Of a DNA stretch of 40,529 bases, positions 12,171 to 22,900 are shown piece after piece; within the stretch, counting starts at the first letter, position 1; each line of letters begins with the position of its first letter. The notes beneath the pieces were generated by a model that did not search any database, had not been told where the DNA came from, and saw nothing but the letters and a program-made list of their open reading frames with translations. The stretch is from Conidiobolus incongruus B7586. Taxonomy: Eukaryota; Entomophthoromycota; Entomophthoromycetes; Entomophthorales; Conidiobolaceae. Where the stretch lies: contig JNEM01008406.1 of the NCBI GenBank assembly GCA_000697335.1, positions 1-40,529 of the forward strand. Reading direction: 5' to 3'. A program made the position numbers and the translations under genes.

Positions 12171-14368
12171 ATGTCAGAAGTTAATTATAATACAGAGGAT
12201 ATTAAATCAGAAACTTTAAAATTGTTAAATGAATGCGATTTAGAGTAATAAACTATGCTAAATTTATTATATGATGATTAATGTTTTGATATTAGTGAGT
12301 TAACACCCAAGAAGGTGAGAAGAATGCTAGAATCCCGTTTAAATTATGAAGAATTGAGTTTGGATGCTGAAGAACCTAGAGCATTAATTAAAGAAATCTT
12401 AGACGATTTTATTTTGGTAATTTTACTATATATATTTTTTATTTTAAATTAATTTATTCTTTATTAGAAACAACAAAATGAACAAAATCAATCAGGTAAA
12501 ATGAGTATAATAATATGCATTATAAAGTGAATCCAAATTAAATATATATATATATATATATAGAAGACGAGGATAATCAAAATCAAAATGAAGTAATTAC
12601 ATATAAAGAATTATTATTACATAAAAGTTTTAATGTATTATATTTGTATTATTAGGAAGGATCCAAAACCATAGAGTAATTATCACCGATAATCAATATA
12701 ATATACTATTATATATTGAATCATTGTTTGATCCTATATAGAAATCCATCTGAAGATGATGAAACTTCAATTAAATCCTCCACAGACCAGAGTCCAACTA
12801 AATCTTCGCAAGCTTCCAAAAAGAGGAAATTGGCTGCTGAGTCGGATAATGAAAATATTGAAGACGATTTAAATCAAGATGAAGATAACAAAGACGAAAA
12901 TGAAAGCAATGACGAGGACGAAGAAAGCACAGTAAGTACAATTTTATTTCCAAATCCTAAGAAAGTATGAGATTAACTAATATTATAGAAATCTAAATCT
13001 AGAAAAGGAAAATCAACTAAGGACCCGGTAATATTAAATTTAATCAAACTAATTAAATATACATTTTTACACTCGATTAGGCAGATCAAGTTAAAGAAAA
13101 AATTAAAAGATTAAAATCCTACGTTAACAAATGTGGAGTTCGCAAACAATGGTAATATTAATTGATATTAAATCAAATTGACAATATTTAAATTTTTCAA
13201 ATCATTAGGAGTAAAGAGTTGACTGGACTTAATGAAAGACAGCAGATTAAAAAATTACAAAATTTGCTCCAAGAATTGGGTGTCAAAGGTCGCCCTACTA
13301 TTGAAAAATGTCGCAAGGTCGCAATGCTAAGAGAATTGGAAGGTGCTGACATTTCCTCGGAGTCAGCAGCATCTGAAGAATCTGATGTATCCGCAGTTAG
13401 CGATCGTGATGAAAAAGAAACTGACAAGATCGTTAAGAAAGTTAAAAACGGCAAAAAAGTTATAGAGAGTGATGATGGCGATGATGAATCTGAAGCTGAT
13501 GATAAAAAAAAGGATAAAAATAGTGACAATGAGAATTCTAACGATGATGAAGATGACGAAGATAAAGACAAAGAGGGAAGTAATGATGAAAATTCAGAGC
13601 GCTCTGTAAGTGTCATCATGTTAATTATTGATATCAAAACCAAAACTAACATCGATCAATTGAATAGAAATCAATATCTGATTCTCCTGCCACTAAATCT
13701 AAAAGAGTCAAAAAGGCTAAAGAGCCTGTAAACTAACTATTATTCAACCTCATTAGCTTATATTAATTAATTGGTTTTATAATAGATGGATCCTTTACAA
13801 GAAAAGATTGCCAAACTCAAGTCATATGTTTATAAATGTGGTGTTCGTAAGATGTGGTAATTTCAATATATTATTATGGATGTGAGCTCTATTTTAAATG
13901 CATAAATAATTAGGAGTAAAGAATTAGCTGGTATGGATGAACGACAACAAATTAGAAAATTAAACAAGATTCTGGAAGAGTTGGGTGTTGAAGGACGACC
14001 CACTGTTGAAAAATGTCTTCAAATTGCTGAACTAAGGGAATTGGAAGCTGAAAAGAATAGTAACTTAAACTTACTCCCATTATAATAATCCAATATCATA
14101 TTAAATTATTTCAAACAGGTATGGATGTATCTAACATCATTGACTCGGATGATAATGAAGAATATCACGCTCCTCGTACGAGATCTAGTAGAAATGCTTC
14201 TAATAAATCGAAAACAAAGCAAATTGAAAAGGAATTTTCAGAACTGGAAGCTATCAAAGTAATGTTTTATAATCTTGAGATAATCACTATTACTAAATTT
14301 TTAATTTTTAGCCTCAAAAGCGCAGCTCATTCTTTTCATTTTTAAATGATAGCGATATCGACGATTAA
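12171..14368 (+). CDS. HIRIP3: HIRIP3-like histone chaperone with duplicated core module
   Basis: Likely nuclear histone (H2A-H2B class) chaperone of the HIRIP3/Chz family. Fourteen exons join in frame: 12171-12244, 12296-12416, 12468-12495, 12564-12592, 12656-12675, 12742-12931, 12989-13027, 13081-13151, 13209-13605, 13668-13727, 13786-13856, 13914-14059, 14119-14258 and 14312-14368. They make 1443 nt, 480 residues. Residues 1-65 form a DEK_C-like helical domain (KKVRRMLESRL). An acidic/lysine-rich linker follows. Core module 1 (about 168-240) has LKSYVNKCGVRKQW, ELGVKGRPTIEKC and LRELE. A second acidic linker leads to module 2 (about 344-415), with LKSYVYKCGVRKMW and ELGVEGRPTVEKC. The tail MDVSNIIDSDD...APRTRS resembles the C-terminal CHZ-like part of HIRIP3. 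HIRIP3 has one core module as far as I know; the duplication is the oddity. Family assignment is from remembered motifs. Confidence 0.82.
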
Positions 14369-14943
14369 AGTAACATTATATCTATTAAATATTTATTAAT
14401 GATTTATTATAAATATTTAATATATATTAGTTAGCTTTGATAAACTTAAATTTAGGTCCAATTTATACATATATATATATATATATACGTTTAACTTTAA
14501 TTTTAAAGATTCTGAAATTTCGTTTATTTAAGAATTTGAATTGTTCCTGTTCCATGTAAGAAAAATATTGTTGAATTAGAATGAAATATAGTTTTTAAAG
14601 AATTGCTATATAAAATTTTATTATACTCCCTAAAAAATTTTAATTAAAAGATTAATAGTATGAAAATAAATAGATTACCTTGATAAAACTAACAGTAAAA
14701 AATTTATCCAAATTGTATAGGATCCGCCTTTATAAAATAAATCAGAATATATGATTGACAAGTATAATTATTATATCCGAAATAATAATATCATTCTGAT
14801 GAAAATATGATGAATTAATCATTAAATGAAAATTAATTATTTTTTGCTAATATGAAATTAAATATTTAAAATTGGTTATAGTATTTTATATTAAGTGGGA
14901 TGATCAAATCCAAGTATATTTAAAGAAAATTTTGAATATGGGG
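14369..14943. other. Spacer with a TA microsatellite
   Basis: 3' flank of the HIRIP3-like gene and 3' side of the tRNA gene. It contains a dinucleotide AT run at 14469-14487. No gene is seen. Confidence 0.6.
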
Positions 14944-14951
14944 AAAAAAAA
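14944..14951 (-). terminator. Pol III terminator (T8) of tRNA-Met
   Basis: Eight A residues on the plus strand read as T8 on the minus strand, 10 bases past the mature tRNA 3' end. This is a standard RNA polymerase III stop. Confidence 0.85.
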
Positions 14952-14961
14952 CCATGGATTA

Positions 14962-15034
14962 TGCTCCCTGTCGGGTTCGAACCGACGACCTCGAGATTAT
15001 GAGACTCACGCGCTGCCAACTGCGCCAAAGAAGC
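14962..15034 (-). tRNA. tRNA-Met (CAT), elongator type, no intron
   Basis: A 73-nt cloverleaf on the minus strand begins GCTTCTTTGGCGCAG. The acceptor stem GCTTCTT pairs with AGGGAGC, with two G-T pairs. The D-stem is GCGC/GCGC, the anticodon loop is CTCATAA (anticodon CAT), the T-arm is GTCGG-TTCGAAC-CCGAC, and the discriminator is A. The T-T mismatch at the base of the anticodon loop matches eukaryotic elongator tRNA-Met as I recall it. Fungal initiators normally start with A1-U72; this one has G1-C72, so elongator is favoured. Internal A box (TGGCGCAGTTGG) and B box (GGTTCGAACCC) are intact. No CCA is encoded, as usual in eukaryotes. A solo LTR sits immediately upstream. Confidence 0.96.
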
Positions 15035-15039
15035 TTAAC

Positions 15040-15044
15040 AATTC
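15040..15044. repeat. Target-site duplication, left copy (AATTC)
   Basis: Five bases directly flanking the LTR on the tRNA side, identical to 15346-15350. A 5-bp duplication is typical of Ty3/Gypsy-type and many Copia-type integrases. Confidence 0.88.
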
Positions 15045-15345
15045 TGTCACAGTTCTCAGTGGCATTATCACTGAAATCATGATCTACAGGGAGTTGTCAC
15101 CAATCCATAACCCGCACAATTAGAACTGTGCTGTATACTGGTGGATGAACCACTAATAAACAGAAATATATTAAGGTAAATAAGTAAGGTTTATTGTTGA
15201 TATTGCACACAATAACAAGCCGAGGCTTAGTTATTGTACTAAAGATGGTATTTATACGGTAATACCAGTATTGAGATTGAGCCATATACACATGATATGA
15301 TTCTATTGACTAGATGGTAGGAGAAACAGGATCAAATCCGTCACA
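15045..15345 (-). mobile_element. Solo LTR, 301 bp, probably Ty3/Gypsy-type, at a Pol III start site
   Basis: On the minus strand it opens TGTGACGG and closes CTGTGACA (TG...CA ends), and it is flanked by perfect AATTC direct repeats. Inside, in the right order and strand, are a TATAAATA box (15249-15256) and an AATAAA signal about 55 bp downstream (15190-15195), consistent with U3-R-U5. No internal element remains, so this is a solo LTR left by recombination between two LTRs. It looks whole. The perfect target duplication and clear ends suggest a young insertion. It ends 10 bp upstream of the mature tRNA-Met 5' end and points the same way as the tRNA gene. Family is inferred from the TGTGACGG end and tRNA targeting; Copia is possible. 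Confidence 0.85.
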
Positions 15346-15350
15346 AATTC
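15346..15350. repeat. Target-site duplication, right copy (AATTC)
   Basis: Identical to 15040-15044 and directly abuts the outer LTR end. Confidence 0.88.
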
Positions 15351-16299
15351 ACCTCTTCATTTACTTATAATTCATAAAAATATTTTATATTCTTAATATT
15401 TATATCAATTTTTTTATCTTTTCTCTTACTTTTCCTTATTTTATTTTTCCTTCCAATTAAATATTTTTACTTTTTTTCATTCTATCATCGTTTTATTTGA
15501 TTTAATATCAGTATTTTTCTAATATACATTATTTTATCTATCTTATATTATATTTTCCTTTTTCAAAAATTCATTATGATATCATTGTAGTATACGATTT
15601 CAAACATTACGACATGATAGAAAAACTTCGTTGATAATAAATATGGTGATTAATATTAAAGTTTAATTTTACTAATATATTAACATATCATTATTTATTA
15701 TCTTGGTTCAATCAAATTCATATATATGATGAATTTTTTTAAAATATAAATAATAAAGAAAATCATATATTCAATTTCTTTTGTAAATAATTTTTCTTTT
15801 TCAATATAATGAAATTTAATTAATAAATTTAATAAACAAAATAATATTTTTATATTTAAGTTATCATTTAAGATAAAATTACTAAATTGACTTGCATAAT
15901 AAAATTTTCTTAAATAATTAACAATTGATTTAAAAACAAATGTATAAATTTAAAAATTATTTTAATGATTATCTGGAAATTGAGTTGGAATACCATTTTA
16001 TTAAAATCAAATTTCTTTATAAAAATATTAATTGGATTTGAAATATCAATATTTGATGAAATGAAAGATCAGTAGTAATAGCAATAATGAAAAAAAAACT
16101 GTAAAAACTACATAATAACTAAAAATTATTTTGTTTAATTTTTATTGTTTGATTTATATTTATGGTAATATTAAATTAAATAGTTGAAGATGAGATTCAA
16201 GATGACTGGAATAAAATAGTATGCTCAGAGTAAAGATATATTATATTCCAAAATCTTGAAAAATTTTGGGAATATAAAATAAGGAAAATATTGTGGAGG
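15351..16299. other. Spacer between solo LTR and Ras exchange-factor gene
   Basis: AT-rich with pyrimidine-rich tracts at 15390-15560. It holds the 3' flank of the gene on the minus strand. No gene or RNA is recognised. Confidence 0.55.
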
Positions 16300-19200
16300 C
16301 TATAAAAATCCTGATTCAGTCAATAATCTACAGATCTTTTGATCCTCTCTCTCTTTAGGCTCGACCATTAAACTTAACTCATATAACTGTGTTAAATTAG
16401 GCGCTCCCATAATTTCCTTATTTAAAAAGTTTTGCAATTCAGCAACTGCTGAAAGGCAGTAGGGTGAATTTTGATATTGTTGGATTTCATTGATAATCTC
16501 AGCTGTCTTAGCTTGCTTAGAATAATTGATAAAGTTAGGATTTTTAACCATATAATCATTGTTACCATCCTCATTAAATGTGAGATCAGTCAAGTAGACA
16601 CCAAGAAAAGGTACACAAGGTGGGTTGACGGAGTGTAAAATTTCTCTATAAGCACTAAAATTCTTGGTCGAATCCATTACACGCTTATAGTATTCATATC
16701 GCTCCAGAGTCTTGCCGTTCAATAGATCCCAAGTTCTACGAAGTCTATAAACTGGAGCCACGCTAAATGCTGCCAAAAGAGACATCAGGCAGTTGAAATT
16801 GTTAAGAGCAAAAAGCTTCTCTGCAAGAATGATCAAGAATTTGATGAAATTGAGACGTTTTTTGACATCCTTGCGAATGATAATTGCCTGTGCAAACCAA
16901 TGGGTTACTTGGTTACTCCATTCAATCATTGCCTTAACATTTGGAGCAAGGTCGCTGTCTTTATTACTCCATGCTTTGTTCAAGAATTCGTGAGGCCTGA
17001 GACGATTATAAAGCTGAGAGTCAATAATTGTGAGTTGTCTAGAAAGTTCTAGTGGATCAATATCGGTCATTGTAAGATTTTTAAATGACTTGGGCAGAAT
17101 TGGTTGAGGTACTTGGTTAATATTTTTAACTAATTTCCTGAATCCTCCTTCTGTTGTTTCCTTTCTTTTGGCAATTAATTTCACTAAAGCTTGAGCGGGT
17201 CCTGGCATTGCATCATTCATAGATGTTAAAGTAAATTGTCTTAAATATTCTAAGGCTTCAGGTTCATTTTCATAGTAAAAACTGTCCAGCCAAGTTTTAA
17301 GTACATTAATTACTCTTAGTCTGACAGGCTTCAATTTCTTCTCCATCCAAATTTCACGTTCATCAGGTTGAAGACCAGGTGGGATTTGGAGGTTAAAGCG
17401 TTGGAATAATAAATCAAAGAATTCCATTGTGGTAGTAAAAGAGCGGTAAGTCATCAGAAAGGTAGTTGTAAAATTGGCATCTGGAAGATGATGGCTGGTA
17501 AGGCGCTCGAGAAGAGCCTGAAGAGTACCACCTCTAACATAGCCTTCACTAGAGAGTGCGATAGTTTCATTGGTGTGCTCATATTCGAGATACCAGGGAA
17601 CGTCCTCATCGACGGGATTGCGAGTAAAAGTATTTTCACCTAAATAAATGGCAGTATCTTCAGGAGGGTCGTTAGATCCATTGGATGAAATAGATTGTGA
17701 TCTTGTAGCTCTAGAGGCCTTTGACACAGATGGATGTAAGGTGAAAGAACGAACTCCAACAGAAGCACTAATATCCTCATTTGATGATGCCTTGGATAAT
17801 GAGTGCATGAGTTTGGGGAAATTGTCAATAGATACGGCACCCCTAAGATTTCCTGATGTACCCGGAGATGACATTGAACGTGATGTTTTTTCACCAAGCA
17901 TTGCAGGTCGAGACCCATTGGTTACTTTCATTTCGCTTATTGAGTCTGTGATTTCAGATAATTCATCATCGTCAGGTTCATATTCCAAAAATGGTGCAAT
18001 ATCGCTAAGTTTGCTGTTTGATAGATTCACAGATAGTGCTCGTCTAGGTCGGAAATCAAGAAGCGCAATCAAATCTTTAGATGGAGTTGAACTATTAACA
18101 ATCCCTTTTAACCTTTGAACTTCGCGAAGTAGACCAAAAATTTCGGCATCATCTTTATCATTGATAATCAATTTAGATACTAATAAAGTTTTATATGTTA
18201 AAGCTTCTAATTCTGAAGCTTTTTTGAGCAGATCAGGATACTGATTGGTGAAATAGTGAACACCAGACATGTTTTGTACAAATATCACTAAATTACCCAC
18301 GTCCTGGAAAAGATATTGCTTACAATTAGTAAATTGCTTTGAAAGTTGATCACGAGCAGCCTGGACGGGAATGCTACCTAAGACAATTAAGAATTCACCA
18401 ACATGAAGCGTTAGTTTTCTAATATTTCGAATAATCGAATCCATTTGACAATCGGGATTTTGTATAGATCTATTTAATTTGAGTACGTCAGTTGAGATCA
18501 ATAAAATCAGATCATTTAACTGAGAAGAAATATCCTGCTCCTGATCTTCGGCATCATCTCTCATTGGTGATTGATCTCTTCGAGCGCTGCTTTGAACTTT
18601 GACTCCGCTTTCCTGAGCTGCAGTTGCAAATTGTCTGATATTGAGTAAAATTTCTCCCGCAAACTTTTTCAAACTGACAAGAGCATCAGGTGGTGGCCAC
18701 ACACTCGCTGCTGCACGAGCACTGACAATGAGATCGCCCAGAGTCTCCATAAGATGAAGGTAATGTGCCTTGAGAATAGGATGTGATTCAACGATATTGC
18801 TATCATTTTCTAAAATGCCAGCAGCTTCGAATAGCTCTTTGGTGCCATCAACCACTGCTCTAGCATGGTACATATAGTCTGATTTCACCTTATTCTTGAT
18901 GGAATCATTCAATTTATGAACTGATAAGATGATAGGTGAAATCACAGAACCCCAGCTAAGAGAATTGGTTCCAACCTCATTTCTTGTTTCAGTATCATCT
19001 TCAGGATTGGATAAATTTGAAACAAATCCTGATGGTTTTCTACTTCGTCTAGGAATCACATCATATGTAGCATCATTAACTGTTTCACTATCTTGGGAAG
19101 ATGCAGAAAGAATAGAGCTTACGGATCCTCTTCTGGAATCACATGGTGACAAAGGCTTTAAATATAAATTAATTAATTAATAATTCTATTAGATTAATAA

Positions 19201-19946
19201 TAAATTTAAAATACCGAGAGGAAATTAACATCACAATTCATTTCCCAACAAGTCTGATCAGAGATTGTGTTGAAATAGTATGGCTTATTTGCAAACACTG
19301 AAGGTTTCGTTCCCCAGAAATTTGGTAGCGGATCTGTTTGATTTTGAAACTAGAATCATTTAGAAAAGCTCAAAATATAAAAATATAGTTCAAGTATACT
19401 TACTTCAGGAGGTATAATATCTTGGTGAAGTGATGAAAATAACTGATGACGCCAGTCTTGATTAAGAAAATCACCGTCGACAGCAGCGGCCTCTTCTTCG
19501 GACATTATTTCTTTGTCATCTAACTGTTGTGATAAGGTAGCATCACCATTAGTTAAACTTGTATCGCTATTCTTACGCTCTTCGACAATTGAGGCAGGTT
19601 TAGAATTTTCTTTGTTACTAATAGAATTAGAATCATATTCGCGCTTGAGAGAAGCTAATGATGACACATTTTTTAATTCATGAACCTAATAAAGTATAAT
19701 AAGTATGGTTAATATATGTACTCAATTTGAAAATATCAAAATTACTTTATTAGAAGATACCTCTTCATCAGAATCTATTTGTGTGACAAACTGAGAAGGA
19801 AACCATCCTCTGTTACCTCGACAAGATCCATCCCACCAACCTGTCTCCAATTTAGCTACAACCTGGATAATATCGCCTTGGCGAAATGCAAGTAATGACG
19901 AGTCATCGGGCTGGTGATCACATAGAGCCCGAAATGTTAATGACAT
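16300..19946 (-). CDS. Ras guanine-nucleotide exchange factor, SH3-WW-RasGEF_N-RasGEF (Cdc25-type)
   Basis: Activates Ras-family GTPases by GDP release, probably at the plasma membrane. Four exons join in frame: 19946-19746, 19685-19404, 19349-19215 and 19155-16300, giving 1157 residues. An SH3 domain opens the protein (about 4-60; ALCDHQPDDSSLLAF, GWWDGSC, GWFPSQFV). A WW-like domain spans about 169-198 (LPNFW, PYYFN, TCWEM). A long helical region with Ser-rich parts follows. RasGEF_N is about 737-852 (GGTLQALLERLTSH, FLMTYRSFTT). The catalytic RasGEF domain is about 905-1142 (PLELSRQLTIID, NFNCLMSLLAAF, VPFLGVYLTDL, NPNFINYSK). The SH3-plus-WW front end is seen in other early-diverging and basidiomycete fungal Ras exchange factors, as far as I recall. 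The start is the first Met, which begins the SH3 fold directly. Which Ras it serves cannot be read. Confidence 0.93.
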
Positions 19947-22900
19947 TGTTTTAAAAAAAATTAATAATACAATAATTCAGTCAATATAAAGTTGAATGAA
20001 TGTTTTGAAAATTTAACAAATGAAGAGAATAAATGCTATATAATTATTAATTTTGAATATAGATGAATGTGTAATTATGAATATTTTAGATCAATTAATA
20101 TTGAACAATTAGATGTCAAATAAGTTTCAGAAATCAAAGATAGTTAAAGAAGACAATAAACTAAAATTGACAAAGTGAAAATTAATACACACAACTACTA
20201 ATTAAAAATAAATAACAATCAGGTTATTTGGACAATGGTATAGGATAATTATTTTAAGATGACTGAATAGCAAGTTGGATACAAGATCCTATTATCTTAC
20301 AAATTCCATATAAATAAATTATGACATAATAATTAAATTCTTTCCACCCAAATTTCTTTAAGTTTTTATTGATGGCTTAATTAGGCAAAAATTTTAACTT
20401 TAATATGTGTCAATAAACTCCATAGCATTTATTGACCTTTCCTGATAAGGTATCATCATACCCAATGTAACCACTAGCATATACTAAATAAAAAGGCTTG
20501 ATTGATTCAATTTAGTGTTGAGAAAATTTGCCAAATATAATAGCCAGACATAAGCCTAGGAGTTGCCAAAAGACCATTATTGCGGACTGTTAAATATATA
20601 TACTTTTCATTTAATAAATACATTTATGTTACGCAATTATTTAACATAAAGTATCAAATTCAAGCATATGAACGCCAAATTAAAATAAGCAAATCATATT
20701 TCTAATTGATTTCAAAATAAATGGATTAATTTTGAATGGAATCAAATTTATTGGTTAAAACTCAATTAGCATATAATTGATTTGTTCAATTTGTACATTT
20801 TTCTCCTATCCCACATTCTGAATCAATGCTAGTTATTTGAATTATATCCTATTACAGTGATATCAATTAATAAGCTTATAGATAATTAAAAATATTAATT
20901 AAAATTTTATAAATTGAACTATAATTAAAATTTGAATATATGTCCAATATATATTTTACGTTATAATGATATATACATAATACCTATTATTAATAGTACA
21001 ACAAAACATTGACAATTTCAAGTGATATTTTTCTTAATTATTTGATATATCAAATATTTTATAAGAGTTACTAAAATCGGAAATCCAAATATTAAAATTA
21101 AAGAGGTATATTTGAAAACATACTTAATTAAGATAGAAAGATAAATGCATTCAAGTTTTATTTTTGGAGTATTACCAAAAAAAATCTTTTTTTAATCAAG
21201 GTTCCTAAAAGTATACTAACCCCTCAAATTTACTTAACTTTATTTAATGTAAATTTAAAATATTAATAAAATTTTACTTTTCATATTTTTATCTTTAAAA
21301 CGTTCAATAAATAAATAAATAAATAAATAAAAATTTTTTAAATTTATATAATTTTATGAATTTAATATTCAATTTATAAATAAAATTTTTTTCACTTAAT
21401 TTCACAAATATGATGGTTATATTCTGATTAATATCAGTTAATATCCAATTAATTTTATGTTACAGTAATCTATTAAAGTAATTAATTTACATGTTTATCC
21501 ATATTATGTTGATCAAATACTTGATCATTATTTTTTACTATCTGAAGTTTATTAATTGAAATATAAGCTGAACTAAATCAACTTAAAATTATTAAATAAA
21601 AAAAGTTAAAATATTCTTTAATTTGTTATAAGATATATTATCCATTTATTAATAAATATTTATAATTATTTATGTATTTCTAAATTATATTTAATGCCAA
21701 TTTATTTTTGAATTTTACATATTGAACCACAAATGGATAATAAAAATTTAATAAATCAGATATAGTAATAGATAGTATTAACTGAAAATCACTTAAGCAG
21801 TATTAATACTATAATAATGTATACTATTGATTATTCATTTTAATAGTCGGTATGAGATAGACCAAAATTTGAATTGCTTGATTCAATAATAAACTTTTCC
21901 CATAATCACCACAAAATTTGGAATTCATTTAACCAGTAAACACGATTTTTTATTAAACTAGATATAGATATTGTTAATTTGAATAAAGTCAATGTGAACA
22001 TTTGTCTCATTTATTAATTTTTATTCTTAACCAATCAAATTATCAAACTTAAGTTGAGTAATATCAAATTGAGATAAATATTAATTTACTTCTTAAAATG
22101 AATTTATTTTGATTTATATTATATATAATAGTTTTTTTTAAATTGATTTTAGTATTATATTAGTTAAATAAAAAAATTAATTAATATAACTTATTTTGAA
22201 AATTATTCTATTTAATTTTTTTTACTAAATATATGAAAATTTCTTGATATTTAAAATTTTAATTATTAATTTTTAACTTTAATAGGACAAATATAATTTT
22301 AAAATATATATTCAATTAATCCAAAATTTAACCAATCATGATTAAACTATATTCCAATATAATGCTGATATATTAAAAACATATATTGAATATATTTGAT
22401 ATATTGCAAAATAGACTTAATTTATTTCTATTTATCTATATAATTATTCTTATTATCTTTTTTTAGGTTTATGTAACCAAACTTTATGGATAAATGTATT
22501 TGAAACTCTTTATTTCTAATCATATAATACTCTTAAATGATATACAATCAATGATATATTATAACCTAAATTATTGGTCATTAATAATATTTCTTATTGG
22601 AAATAAGAACATACTAATATATATTGACAGCATGACCTATTTTGGAAATTAATCCAAATTCTCAATTATTTTCTTCATTTAATACAAAATAAATAATTAA
22701 AATACTTTATTTGCCATTATTAGTTGAGCAAGTTTAAAAGTTCTAATGATAAAATTATGCAATCAATCCATAATCAATTGAAATAATTATTGTTAAGCGC
22801 TTTGTTTATTCATTATCCATATATAAATAATAAAAATATAGATCAAGCTGAAATATCACCATAAATTTATTATATATAATTCATGATTATATTTAGTTCA

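Noticed and set aside
13197-13652. 151-codon open frame on the minus strand, rich in Ser and Leu
   Set aside because: Antisense shadow of the acidic Asp/Glu/Ser-rich linker of the HIRIP3-like gene.
14872-15123. 83-codon open frame on the plus strand
   Set aside because: It is antisense to the tRNA-Met gene and runs into the LTR; not a protein gene.
15097-15291. 64-codon open frame on the minus strand
   Set aside because: It lies wholly inside the solo LTR across its TATA box and poly(A) signal; LTRs often contain such chance frames.
15325-15338. B-box-like word GGATCAAATCC suggesting a second tRNA or a tRNA-derived SINE
   Set aside because: No matching A box or cloverleaf, and it sits at the edge of the LTR where the end sequence explains it.
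17648-18118. 156-codon open frame on the plus strand
   Set aside because: Antisense shadow of the Ras exchange-factor coding exon, whose domain content is unambiguous.
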